A program made the translations under genes and the position numbers. Under the pieces are notes generated by a model. The model had not been told where the DNA came from and ran no database searches. It saw only the letters and a program-made list of their open reading frames with translations. From Lactifluus volemus (taxonomy: Eukaryota > Basidiomycota > Agaricomycetes > Russulales > Russulaceae), in contig WTXI01000003.1 in the NCBI GenBank assembly GCA_022376515.1, positions 124,001-188,000 of the forward strand: a stretch of DNA of 64,000 nt, given 5' to 3'. Positions 10,903 through 22,186 of this stretch are shown here, piece by piece (positions within the stretch are counted from its first letter, which is position 1; the number at the start of each line of letters is the position of its first letter).

Positions 10903-12335
10903 CACGTGAAAATGATGTAATTCTTTGTTACGGCGCACTTTTCCTCGAACAGGGGGTGTTTCTCCAGTCACGCTCGGGTCAACCCGTGGGAAGAAGCGAC
11001 CACGTCCGGCGTTATCCGAACGCTGAACTTGAAACGCTTCAACCTCGACCTCGCTGTCCCTAGGCCCGGTCGCTTCGCGCTGACGTCTCTCCTTGGCTGA
11101 GAATGGACTATACGATGGGGGTGGTGGAAACGCCGTACTGGGGCTAGTAGCGCACCCACTACCATACGAGTTGCTGTGTCCCATCACGGCTAATGAGTGC
11201 TTCATCATAGAGGTACTGATACTCAGAGTGGATGGGTAGCACGTTCCTAAGGTCGCCAAGCTGCCACCACCACCGCGGCCCATCTCGAGCATGTTGCTCA
11301 TAGGGAGAATTTGGCAGTCGGTGTACTGTCGCATCCCGCTCCCCCCGTTCCAGATCTCAGCGCCAGGTCCTGAGGGGTCAGATCCAGAGTGATCCGGTCC
11401 CGACTCCAAATCGGACAGAGAGGACTCGGTTCCCGCACTAGCATCTGCCTGTGGCTCGTAGTGATACGGTGTGATCTCAGTGCCAATGAGGTCTGGGTAG
11501 TCCACACCATCTTGAATTATTCGAACGGTGCCATCTCGCGACTGGAGCTGCGGCGGTACAGCCAAAAAATGCAACCGAGGAAGGAAATAATCCCAATAAC
11601 GGCCCCCGCAGCGGCACCAGCCATTACATCGCTGCCTAAACGACTAGGTACAATGGTCGGGCTTGGCGAATAGGTGAGAGTAGCGACGTCCCCAGTAGTT
11701 CTGAAAGAATTTTTAACGACGAGGACGACAGTTGAAAGGTCGGGTCTCCTTACATGATTACAGCCGTGTACGTCACCATTGTCGAAACCACATCATGAGA
11801 CGGACTTGGACTTGTTGAAGGCCTCGAATCCAGAGCAGAGCTTGTGTTCGAATCGGATGCCGGATAGGGAGAAAATTTGATTTGAGGGGCTTGTTGGGGT
11901 GCCCTCTGCGTTGTAGTGGTTGTATGTGGAGTGGTTGAGGCCGTTCGTGAAGTGGTGGAGGTACACCCAGAAGTGGAAGAGGTCGAAGCTTTGGTGGGAG
12001 TGGGAGTCGTACTTTTGGCCTGGGATGAAGATGGGGACGAGGATGGCCCAGATGGGGATTTGGGGGGGACTGAAGATGCAGCGGGTGAAGACGACATTAA
12101 TGAAGGAGGGGAACCGCTTTGGCGAAGGGTCCGCGGACTACGCCATTTAGCAAGGCACAGGTGACACCTTTGGCAGAGGTGGTAAAGATAGAGAGGAGGA
12201 TGCCTCACAAGGGAGGACGTTGCGGGTTAGAAAGGAAGGAAAAGAAAGCAGACAGAGGCATGGCTTTGAGTGCAAAGTGCTAGACAGTAGTGGCGGAGAG
12301 GCGATGAGAGGGAGACAATTAAGCATACCCACCAT
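10834..12335 (-). CDS. Single-pass membrane protein, array member 1, with chimeric C-terminus
   Basis: This is the first of three related genes. It has a Ser/Thr/Pro-rich outer part (about 11750-12110, with SSSPSSSQ and TTTTTQ tracts), a transmembrane segment (GAAAGAVIGIISFLGCIFWL followed by YRRSS, about 11550-11630), and a cytoplasmic tail with YPDLIGTEITPYHYEP and MRQYTD. The paralogues end in EIPPSYDSIP; here the frame reads GETPP and then changes to an unrelated tail of about 38 residues that crosses the 31-bp repeat. The tail is therefore chimeric with the neighbouring element. A one-base loss near 11535-11541 separates the membrane segment from the tail. The start is uncertain: an upstream ATG is at 12335 but the exon joins are unclear. 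The function is unknown; the layout resembles fungal wall-stress sensor-like proteins. Confidence 0.65.
10901..10931 (-). repeat. Right copy of 31-bp inverted repeat
   Basis: This is the exact reverse complement of 58-88. It is followed by CCTCGAACAGGG at 10943-10954, a 12-mer that is also present at 36-47 in the same (plus) orientation, so the ends contain mixed direct and inverted modules. It lies inside the 3' coding end of the membrane-protein gene on the minus strand. Confidence 0.7.
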
Positions 12336-13319
12336 GATGCCTAAGAAACGACTTATTATACGGCGTAACGACCATAGTCAAATCTCTCAACCAACCTTTC
12401 GATCCCTTTTGTTTTACTCATGAGTATTCTGTACTACTCGGCGTTGTCGTTGCGTTGAGATCAACGCCCACGGCTAGATGATTGATCTGTACATCTTTCC
12501 TTAAGCAGCTCCGAGTCGAGTCACTCTCGTTCCTGGTACTGCTAAAGAGTGCAGAATCTCCTTCTTCTCCATGCTAATCCGTTTCAGGCACAGAGATCTG
12601 TCTTGTTGTTTTACCACTTTCCAGAAGTCTGCTCCTTACATTCTAGCGCCGCGAGCATACCGTGACAACCTTCCCTGGCCCGCCATGTCCATCAATCATC
12701 CATCTTGCGCCAACTTGAATTAATGCGCCACCACCTACGTTACCCCTTTCTTTCGCCCACAAAACGAGACTCCGTGACAATTGGTGATTTCATTCATCCC
12801 GATGTGGTTAAACTAAAACAATAAGATAACCCCCCGCTTGTACCAAAATACGACCAAAGTGTTTAGAGCACGACCTTTAAACCGAAGGCTACTTGGACAA
12901 ACTTGAAATTCTTCGAGAGACGCGATTCGACGAACTGCTTTGGTCTCAATCTAGGATTCTACCACCCCACACTGGCGCCTCCAACATGACCAGGCCTGGT
13001 AGGGTACCGACATGTTTACTGTCTCGTGCGCGAGGGGACTCGAAACTGGCTGTTTCGTTCGAAGAATAGAGTAAAAATAGCAAAGTTGATTGAAAATGCG
13101 TAAGATAAGGGGTGGTTTTGAGCTACAAATGACTATTGCACCATGAGACGTGAATATAAAAAAAGGGTGCACCAGAAAAATGAAATGAAATAGAATAAAA
13201 AAAATGACGAGATAGGAGCGCGAAAGTTCTGAAAAATCCGCTCTGCGGGGATCAATGTCTCCTACAAATCAATTTCAGACCTAGCTATCATGTGATCTCC
13301 ATTCTGAGGAAATCAATCG
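12336..13319. other. Intergenic, no gene seen
   Basis: This is spacer between the first two genes of the membrane-protein array. No reading frame here has splice structure or a recognisable domain. A pyrimidine/AT-rich stretch lies around 13140-13210, which is downstream of array member 2. Confidence 0.6.
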
Positions 13320-14702
13320 TCACGTGGGATTCCCCGGTATCGAGTCGTAACTCGGAGGAATCTCGATCTCGTGGGACTGGCTCGCCACCACGGGCACGGC
13401 AACTCGTCCCCCGTCCGAGTGCTGTATGACGGGTTCCTCACCCTCCTCTGGAGTGACCGCGAGCCCGACGCTGCCTTGATTTTGCGCCTCGCGCGCCTTC
13501 ACGGACATTGAGCGACGCAGCGGTAGTGCCATAGATGTACTAGGACCCTGGCCATGGCCCGAGCTACTACCGCGAGAGTTGCTTCGCATATGACCGAAAG
13601 TGAGGTGGGTCGAGGCACCGTCGCTCATACTAGGCGTGTAGAGCGACCCGGACGTGGCTGTGGCCACACCTGCTTCAAACCCACCACCACCACCGTCACT
13701 GAGGAGTACTTGACTGTCACGGTATTGTTGCATGCTGCTGTCCATACTCCGAGTTGGAGAGTTAGGTCCAGAGCGACGAGACGGAGCAAACCCCTCCTCC
13801 GGCTCATAGCTGTACGGCGTGACCTCGGCGCCCGTGAGGTCTGTATGGCCAGCATGTGAGGCTACTCTGTCGGGAGGGTTGTCACTGAGGCGCTTGCGGC
13901 TCCAAAAGAATAAGCCAAGGATGAGGGCGATAACCAGGAGACTAATCCCTCCTGCGACTCCGCCAACGACTGCAGCATTACTGCTACCGCTATTGTGACC
14001 ACTTGCAGAACTGGGTGGCGTCGATGGAACTACGACAACTGTTGAGAAAAAGGTGGTAGTGACCATCGCTCCATTTGGTGCGGCTGATCTGGAAGAAAAG
14101 GGTTAATAAGGGGAGACAGTTGGTTATCGAATTTCAAATGCTCACACGACCACAGATGTGTAGATAGATATCGACGTGGACACTGGTATTGTACTTAAGG
14201 GTGGTGCAGTTGACGAAGGACCCAAGTTGGGGGCTGAAAACGAAACAAGGCGTGGTCTCAGTGATCGCTCATATACATTGACATAGAAGACCGTCGCACC
14301 TGAGGCAGATGCGGAGCCCATCGATATAGGGGCCTCACTAGATGCGGGCTGACTTGATCCAGATTGACTGGCCGCGGGTTGACTGGATGCAGGTTGACTA
14401 GTCGCAGGTGAACTAGATGAAGGTTCACGGGCGGCAGGTGGAAGGTGAGTAGGCGCGGATTGACTAGGTGCGGGTTGACGAGCCACAAGTTGGGTGAGAG
14501 AGGTTGGACTAGGTGCAGGTTGACTGGGCGCGGGTTGAGTAGATGCAGGTTGAGTAGATGATACAGATGAACTTGGAGGAGCGGTTTGACTGGCAGCAGG
14601 TTGGCCCGTTGCAGGATATGCACGCGGCCGCGGCACGTTTCTGTTCTTCAATGGCGAGGGGTATGTAAATGAAGGAGCCATCTTCACCGATTGGGGAGCC
14701 AT
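13320..14702 (-). CDS. Single-pass membrane protein, array member 2, PPSY tail
   Basis: The best-preserved member of the array. The first exon (from 14702) encodes a Pro/Ser/Ala/Gln-rich stalk with degenerate SQPAPSQPA-type repeats and ends in STSISIYTSVVV. A short intron (about 14090-14145) leads to FFSTVVVVPSTPP, then the membrane segment AVVGGVAGGISLLVIALILG and a basic stop-transfer WSRKR. The tail has the array motif TDLTGAEVTPYSYEP, MQQYRDSQVLL, and the end IQHSDGGRVAVPVV...EIPPSYDSIP. PPSY fits the PPxY motif bound by WW domains, including those of Rsp5/Nedd4 ubiquitin ligases. No clear N-terminal signal peptide is visible, so an upstream exon may be missing. The biological role is unknown. 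Confidence 0.8.
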
Positions 14703-16195
14703 GGGTCGCAATCAGAAACGGCGTGAAGTGAACGGGGGAAGAAGAACAGAACAGGTGAAATCCATGGGAGTAAAAGGAAAAAAAATAGGAAGAAGGGGCG
14801 CAAGGAAGAATACGTCAAAACCAAAGGTGGATTAGCTGCTCCACACGATTGTCACAAACGAAAAGGGGAAAAAGCCAGCGGAAGCGGAAGGGCCATGATT
14901 AGGGGCGAAGGTTGCTTGTACTCTCCGGAATCCAGGAAAGCGGTGCGGCTTATCAGAGCAAAAACCTGGTTTTCACGTCGAGTCGTCTCTTTTACGGTGT
15001 AACAAAGCGCGTCAGTGTAGAGGAGTAGAGCAGGACAACCACCTTGCGGTTTCACCTATTCGGGCCACTTTTCTTACGGCACATGACTTTCTCCGGTCCA
15101 CGCTGTGTGCATACCTGTGTTCTGTCCCTAGTCTTCGCCGACCCCACTGCACTCTACCCGTGATGCTGTATAGGTATAAGAGATCGTCCATGTCAGGACT
15201 TCTTGCTCAACGTTTCGTCTTCCAAGTGTGCGGATGGGAATTTGACTCTCTCAAGCTATTAAGCTTATATGACAGCGAGTCATTGTAACTTTTTTAGGCC
15301 CTTGGCTGTGTCGACGGATGGGTTCCATGCAATGTCAAGCAGGAGGTACAGTAGAGAGTGAGGTAAATGGGTGCCATCATCGGCCGCCACCGGCTCTAAT
15401 TAAAGTGGCCAAAGCGCAGCGCGCACGTGTCAGAAGCCTCCAGTTTTGGTTGCTGTGCAAATGGCAACCATCACCACCGTCACAGCCTGAGCTTGGTTCA
15501 GTCAGACGACTTCAACAATGATGCGTCCGTGAATGCGTTAAAGGCCTTGACTGCCATGGGATTTGAGGGGATATCACTCAAGTCCATCAGGTGTCTGTCA
15601 GGCCATGTCATGTGTCATCCCCTCCTTCCGATCAATAATATAGTAGGTTTTGAGTTCAGGCCTGCTCCGACGTTCCTGCGTTCGCTTTTCTTTTCTGACA
15701 ATAATTCAATATGTCCGAAGTGGCAAACGCTATCATAGCGCCCATCCCTTCTCTACCAACTTGGATGGGATTTTCTCTGAGCAAGCGGGAAAAAAAAAAG
15801 GCATGAGCCAACGAGAAACCTTGGCTGTTTTCGTTCCATTCATACGGTCATATGCGAACAGGACACGTCACAAAGAGATGAACCTATGAAATGAAGAGGT
15901 TATGAGGTGAGGTAAAAGGTAAAGTGAATCAAACAACAAGGGAATACTACAAGGCGACTTAAGTTAGAATATGCGGACCATGCAAAATTACGAGAGATTA
16001 AAAAGGCAAAGAAAGAAAGAAAGAAGGGGAGGAGGGAATAAAGAACAAAGTCCCGTACCAGCGCAGCGAAGTCGCTCTGCACGTGTCTATTTGCATGTCC
16101 TACAAGTCAGATTGGGATTGACGGATCAGTAAACGTCATTCATCATCCTCCAGCTGCCAAAAGTCCAATCCAGTCAGTCCAGCATAGTACAAATA
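14703..16195. other. Intergenic, no gene seen
   Basis: This is spacer between array members 2 and 3. Short frames occur on both strands without domains or convincing splice sites. A purine-rich stretch lies at about 15995-16040. Confidence 0.55.
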
Positions 16196-17545
16196 TCAGG
16201 AAGTATTTCTCGGGATCGAATCATAGCTCGGAGGAATCTCGTGCGGGTGAGTCTCGACCACTGGTACGGCGACACGTCCCCCGTCCGAGTGCTGTATGAC
16301 GTCGCCATCCTCACTTTCCTCGGGTGGACTCGCAAGTCCGAGGCCGGCCTGCCCACGCTGGCGAATGGCCTCACGCTCCTTGGCGGACGTTGGCCGGTAC
16401 GGTTGTGTGTTAGGCAAGACCGGAACGAGACTGGCGCCAGCACCTTGGGAGCTGCTGTGTGCATGACTGGAAGCGGGATGGGTCGAACCTCCGTCACTCG
16501 AAGTGGGCGCGTAGCGTGACCCCGAGGTGGCTGTGGCCGCGCCGGCTTCGAATAAGCTGCCACCAAGGAGTGCTTGGCTCTCACGGTACTGTCGCATGCT
16601 CTCATCCCCACTCCAGGTCGGAGAGCTGATTCCCGAGTGAGCAGACGTGGCGCCGGCTGCGGGTGGGTCATAATTGTACGGTGTGACCTCGGCGCCCGCG
16701 AGGTCCGTGTGGCCAGTATGTCGTATGACACGATCGGGATCAAAGTTGCCATCGAAGTCATCGCTGCGGCGGTTGCGTCGCCAGAAAAACAAACCAAGGA
16801 TGAGGACGACTACCAAACCGCTGATTCCACCAGCGATACCACCAATAAGTGCACCGCTGCTGCTGCTGCTGCCGCCACCCGAACTAGATATTGAGGATGG
16901 ACTATGACGACTGTCGAGAAATAGGTGGAAGTGACCACTGCGCCATTAGGTGCGGTTGATCTGATAGAACGTTAATGAGAGGGACGAGCTAGGTGTTGTG
17001 ATTGCTTACACGAGCAGGGAGGTGTATATAGAAGTCGATGTCGTTGAAACCGCCACGGAAGCCGTAGTTGTGACTGGATGTGTGGCTTGGCCATTCGCAG
17101 ATGTGGGTGCATTTGCAGGTTGCTGAGTCGATGTAGCGCCTGCCGCTGGTTGAGTCTGCTGCTGAGTTGTTGCCGGGGCCACCTGGCTGGAGCTGGTCTG
17201 AACGGGATTTACGGCGGTTGTAGAGGCTGAAGACGGCGCCGGCGCCGCAGTGGACGATGCTGCCGCTGGTGCTGAGGATGCCGAAGATGCTGCCGCCACG
17301 GATGAGGCCGATGTTGCGACCACTGTAGCTGAAAATCAAAAAGGCATGGTCAGCAAACCAGCAAAAAAAAACAGGGACTGGACGGGGACTGGACGGAGAA
17401 GGGTGGGATTGGACAAAAGAGAGACTATGAAAGAAATAACAAGAGGTGGGGATAAAGCACCTGACGATTTGGATGGCACGACCGAAGATGCGGGCGCAGG
17501 TGACGCTACCGAAGACGCAATAGCAGCCCTCGCCGCTGGGGGCAT
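16196..17545 (-). CDS. Single-pass membrane protein, array member 3, PPSY tail
   Basis: Paralogue of the gene at 13320-14702. From ATG 17545 (MPPAARAAIASSV) an intron (about 17335-17470) leads to an Ala/Ser/Thr/Gln-rich stalk that ends STTSTSIYTSLLV. A second intron precedes TYFSTVV, a Gly/Ser linker and the membrane segment GGIAGGISGLVVVLILGLFF with basic WRRNRR. The tail repeats the array motifs TDLAGAEVTPYNYDP, MRQYRESQALL and IQHSDGGRVAVPVV, and ends EIPPSYDSIPRNTS. The conserved tail beside a divergent stalk suggests that the cytoplasmic part is under the stronger constraint. PPSY again fits a PPxY site for WW-domain partners. The N-terminal exon choice is uncertain. Confidence 0.75.
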
Positions 17546-20500
17546 GGAGGTTGGAAATGGATAAAAGAAGAAAAAGTAGGGGGGAAAGGCGTAAAAGTAC
17601 GTCAAAGTCAAACCGAGGAGGAAAAGGAATAGCACCAGCCGCTATCAGGGTAGTACAAAAGAGGAGACATGTAAAGGGGAAGAATGGCCTTTTCAGTGGG
17701 GTTTGGTAAGATGAAATTCCCAAAGGTGGGAGGTTACGACGCCCAACCATCCGATCAACATAACGTGTGGGAATGATATTTGTGGATAATAAAAGGAGAA
17801 TGTAGACCTTAAGTGGACTCACCGGGATCAGCAGGGCGTCGACCGTAGAACCTCATCGACGGTTGGTTGAAAAGATGTAAAAAGTAAGGGGGGAAGTAGT
17901 GGTTAAGAAAGAGAAGAGTGTCAAGTCCAATATGAAGCCCGGAGTGTGGAGTGAATGACCAGCCCTGCCCCTTCCCTCGCTTCGCTTGTCAGGAATCCAC
18001 GTGCACCGACCGGTCTCACCCGTCAACTTTGTACTGCCACTTCCAATCCAATCCTCACTCAAAAATCATTCAACACGACGTAGCTTGTCCTATTCTCCTA
18101 GTCAGTCGCCAGTTCAACAGTCTAGCCCTAGCGCTACCCTTTGTCAGTTAAATTGTACCGCGTGGATGCCTCAAGGCTTCTATCACGTTCCTCACACACG
18201 ACGTCCCAAGCGGGCTAAATTGTCCTCCAACTACGCCTGTGCTGTACCTGCCGGAAGCTGAGCTCATTGCACTCGTGACCCTGAACCTCCACTCAAAATC
18301 ACCAAATGCCGGGCTTGCACTCGCCTGATGCCGCGGAGCCATTCTTTATCAAATTTTCGGCTACGTCGGCAGGATCCTGAAACGTCACAGACCGCTCTTT
18401 CCGAGTCGCATCGATCGCACCGCCCGCTTGCAAAACTCCAATCTCGCAAAGCAGCTTCGAGACATTTTTTCTTTGTGACCATCGTTCATGCCCCTTCAAT
18501 GCCCTTCACCAGGACTTTATACCCAATATGACACGTGAATTACCCCATTTCTTATATTCCTGTCGCATTTGATTTTCCGGTGCCTTTCCGGATTCCAGCT
18601 CCAGAAGGAGAAATCGTCACGGCCGCCGTAGTTGACAAATTACCCACGTCCGCGCCCGTGTTGAATGGACACAAATGTGGCGTACCAATATCTACTTATG
18701 ATCACAACTGTATTTTCTGTGGTCGTGCTATGACTGTCTGATAGAGCATGAGACTGCAGTCTCGACTCTTCGATGACCTTGGGGTGTAGTTGCTATTACT
18801 GTATGTGAATCTCACTCCCAGTTATGCACATTGTCTATCGTCACACCACCTTTTTGAGGCAGTGCAATATCCCGTGATGGGCGCTGTTCCTATCAATCGA
18901 ACGTTCGACCGAGAACAAGTGCTTACACCGCATCAGCAAAAAATTCACAACCGTAAAAGGAGCTCATATATCTATCTGAGGCCTCAACGCTGTTATTCTG
19001 TGAACTGGTGAACACAACTCTTTTTGTCGTATATAGCTAGTTAAAAGTCCATGTCCCCCAATTGGAACAATTAATAACTCCAGTCAGAGCACCCTATCGG
19101 TTCGGGTTTTATGATAGGCGCCGGTCCGCGATTACTATGCAATTTGAAGCACATTCACAGAATACGATTACAGTCTGACTTGCTACCAAGACTATTCTTT
19201 CTATCAGTATGGTACGGTTGCTACCAGGGTACTACGTATGTTTCTATAATATTGTGGTCTGCATGGTGACCAGTGACCGCACAATGGGGATATAGGCGGA
19301 GCTTTAGATTTCAGAAGCCTCCTCAAAGCCAGAGGCCAGTTTCTTCAGCTCGGCTAACTACCGGCGGACCGCTTCGCCACAAAAATAATAATTCAGTTTT
19401 AGCCTTGCGAGTCGGGAATCAAGCGAATGTTCCTAGTACTTAGCACCGGAGTCCGGATTCGGAGTCTGCGGAACAGTATAGGTGGAGGATGACACTCAGC
19501 GGGCATACCGGATGAGCTTGACACGCGCGCGCGGGACGAAGCTGAGGAAAAAGCGAGGAGAATAACGGGCATAAAGGAGAGGTCTGAGCTCTATAGAGCA
19601 GAGCTGGTCTTGTGCAAGCGCTGGCATGTGAGTTAGAGACGACCTATGCCAGCCAAAGCTTATGCGCCTCCATTACACCGGCATCACATCAAACGTGTAT
19701 CGCAAGAGAAACTCTGACGAACTCGCAAAAGATTCGGTGTGGTTCATCCAGGTTTGCCTAGCTTGCGACTCTACGACTCGGAGTAACTACTTGGATTCAG
19801 ATACGCGGAGCGGTGCTAGAGCCGGATTACCGGACTCACCGATTGTCGAGCTCCTGATAGCCACTAGAGATCGTTCCGTCGTGTGCCGCTCCTGTGCGCG
19901 CGCACATGGACACCTCGTTACCGTTTCGGGTAGTCGTTTGTTGGTCATTTGGCGCCGTATTCCTTTTCTTAACGTTCGGTAGACCACAACTCATAGTGCG
20001 CGAAACAAGGCGCGAAAGCATGAGCTGAGGTGAGGACGGCCACTACACATGTTGGCCCTTGGATCATCGTCCCAAGGCGATCTTCACAGTCGTTTGTTTT
20101 CACTTTTCCGATACGGACAATCGGATCAGTATTGACGTTTGTGCTTTCTACCTGTTGCGTTGACAGCCAGGGTTATTATCATTGCCAATAGTCTTTTACT
20201 CTATGAGGCCAGGAACCGACACCCGCAATCACAGACCAGATGTGCCCTTCCTGTCAAATTTTTTCCGCTGCTTCCAGGACGAGCTGTAGGTGGCGACTCA
20301 CATGTCGTTCATCATGACCTGCCGGTGGGACGACTTCGACCTTCCAAAGAATCATCCAATTCGAAACATGCAAGTGCAAGGGTCAGCTCGCGTATCACAG
20401 GAAGGCTTGATCAAAGTACAGTAGAAACTTGGGTGTATACCCTTTTGGTGTTAGCCCTCCATCCTGATGCCTCATTAAACGCAATTCAACTTGGCCTTGA

Positions 20501-20673
20501 TTGTTTCGGATGCTCCTGGGACTCGGGTATGGTTTAGCTCCAACCTCCAATGATCACGTAGTTGTCCAGCAAAGGGATACACCGTGTGGAATTACAATCA
20601 TAACGCTTGTAGTCATACTTCCATTGCCAAAATCTCTATACTTACAGCAAAAACTCTAGTCACTGTACTCCTG
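17546..20673. other. Gene-poor stretch of about 3.1 kb
   Basis: No frame here has a recognisable domain, and frames longer than 60 codons lack supporting splice sites. The longest plus-strand frame (20139-20537) looks like non-coding translation. No repeat structure was spotted by eye. It may hold promoters or decayed sequence. Confidence 0.55.
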
Positions 20674-21906
20674 TCAGGCGACGTCAAGTGCTGCACGGAG
20701 AAAATCGATAGCCTCGTTGAAAACCTCGCCAAATGCTTTCTCGGCACCGTCATTGAGGTCAAATGAGTGGTGATTCGAGTCCACAATGCGGAGGGTCGTC
20801 TCGACTTTGGCGTCGAGCAGACGGGCATGCATCACTCTCGAGCCCCGAGCGGGAACAGCCGGGTCATTGGAGGAGTGTATGAGCATCACGGGGGGCCACT
20901 CAGAGTTGACGAGTAGTTCCGGGAAGATGGTATGAGCAGTGGGGGGCAAGGCTTGGTGAAGCCTAGGGTCAATTGTTGCCGGTCCGCTCTCGTCGCCTTT
21001 TTCAGGCAAAAGTGCGCGCAGTGCGGCACTGACTGAGGGCTCGTGGCAACCGGTCCAGTAGTCCAGGAAGACGCCGAGTTGGAGGTACAGACGGACGACC
21101 CTCATGCGGGCGTTCGAGGGCATCCCTGGGGTGGGTGAATCCGGCCCAAAGCAGGTGGGCAGGGACTGCGCGATTGGCGCCAGGGACTCGCTCTTCGGGA
21201 ACAGGAACTCGGAGAACTCGGCTGGGTCGAGGATTTCATAGCCGTTAAAGAACGGCTCCGTTTTGGGCAAAAGGAAAAATGGCGACTGTGACGTGATGCA
21301 CGATCAGATCTCACGGACAATGAATGTATGTCGGGTTTATGCCTCGCGTGTGCCCGTGGAGCAACTCACCATTAGGTCCCCGCCAAAGCAGTAGAGAGAT
21401 AAGACGGCGCGTGGCTTTGGGTTAGCGTGGCCCACGGAGAGGAATGCGCACATCGCGCCGGCACTGTTGCCGGCGACGGCCAAGCGCGTACTGTCGATGT
21501 GGACGGTGCCTAGTCGGGGTGTGTGAGCGAGAAACGCGAAGAGGTCTATGACATCCTCGAGGACGTCATAACCCGTACTTGGGGGAAGGAGTCGATAATC
21601 TGCAGAGATGAACGCAAAGCCTGCGGCGGTCGTGCGCTCTGGGTAAAATTCAGGGCGTGCATGGAGGGAGGAGAGTGGGAAAGACGAACTACAAAGCCAG
21701 ATAGGAAGCCAGCTTGTGCGATCCCCAACAGTCATGCCTCCACCGTGAAAGAAGATGACTGCAGGTACGGGGTAGTCAGCGTCAGTCGTGGGCGAGTATA
21801 TATCAATGTATAGGGACAAATCTCCGATTTGCTTGTAGGGAATGGTCAAGGGGGTCGCTTGCATCATCACCGACAGCGGCGACAACGCTGAGTACCGTGT
21901 TGTCAT
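20674..21906 (-). CDS. Alpha/beta hydrolase, HSL-type (fold-3 family)
   Basis: This is a predicted soluble esterase or lipase-like hydrolase. The first exon (to about 21370) has the oxyanion-hole motif HGGG (in FFHGGGMTVG), the substrate-loop-like SADYRLLPPSTGYDV and the nucleophile elbow AGNSAGAM. An intron (about 21285-21369) joins FGGDLM to SPFFLLPKTEPF. The second exon supplies the acid (SSNDPAVP) and the catalytic histidine (DSNHHSFD), so the triad is complete. ATG 21906 is taken as the start; a second ATG lies 17 codons downstream. An extra stretch of about 20 residues between SWLPIWL and RTTAAGF looks like an unspliced intron, although removing it as I see it would shift the frame. The substrate is unknown. 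Confidence 0.85.
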
Positions 21907-22020
21907 CGACGGGGCTCTCACACTCTCATTGACTGAATGATTGATTGAGTTGAAGAGGACTCGGACATGATAAGCTGGGGTGGGACATTCGAGGAATCGA
22001 TGGCTAGCAAAACTGGGTGA

Positions 22021-22103
22021 GACCCCGTAGCTCAGTGGTAGAGCGTGAGATTCCAGCTTGTCAGTGCTTCCTCAAGGCCATCCGTTCAATCCGGGTCGGG
22101 GTC
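22021..22103 (+). tRNA. tRNA-Trp (anticodon CCA) with 12-nt intron
   Basis: The acceptor stem GACCCCG pairs with CGGGGTC. The D arm is GCTC-AGTGGTA-GAGC, and the T arm is ATCCG-TTCAATC-CGGGT with one G-T pair. The anticodon CCA is at 22053-22055. A 12-nt intron (22057-22068) lies at the usual position one base 3' of the anticodon. The bottom pair of the anticodon stem is A22050 against C22070, a mismatch. A T-run at 22109-22114 is the RNA polymerase III terminator. Confidence 0.9.
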
Positions 22104-22106
22104 AAA

Positions 22107-22117
22107 TCCTTTTTTAT
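22107..22117 (+). terminator. Pol III T-run after tRNA-Trp
   Basis: TCCTTTTTTATA begins four bases after the discriminator end of the tRNA, as expected for RNA polymerase III termination. Confidence 0.7.
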
Positions 22118-22186
22118 ATTATGTAAAGGTTCGGAATGAACGGGCCGGTATGCTGACATGGGCCGCGTTTGCGTAATTGACTGAGT

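Larger units (their letters stand above)
1..10956. mobile_element. Candidate large MULE-type element carrying nuclear-protein cargo genes
   Basis: The region runs from a MULE transposase through three further genes (Myb/SANT, SPT5-like, GRF-like) to a point where the sequence breaks into the coding region of an unrelated membrane-protein gene. An exact 31-bp sequence at 58-88 recurs inverted at 10901-10931. The right edge near 10950-10956 is supported because the neighbouring gene matches its two paralogues up to that point and then diverges. The left edge is not certain: it may lie near 53, or outside the window. No target-site duplication could be matched. That all four genes belong to one element is inference; they could be independent genes next to a transposon. 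Confidence 0.45.

Noticed and set aside
11916..12164. Plus-strand frames opposite the membrane-protein stalk (Glu/Val/Gly-rich)
   Set aside because: They are the complement of the Ser/Thr-repeat coding region of the minus-strand gene, which has the membrane segment and paralogues to support it.
20139..20537. Plus-strand frame of 132 codons
   Set aside because: No domain, no splice support and no protein-like composition; it is likely a chance frame in a gene-poor stretch.
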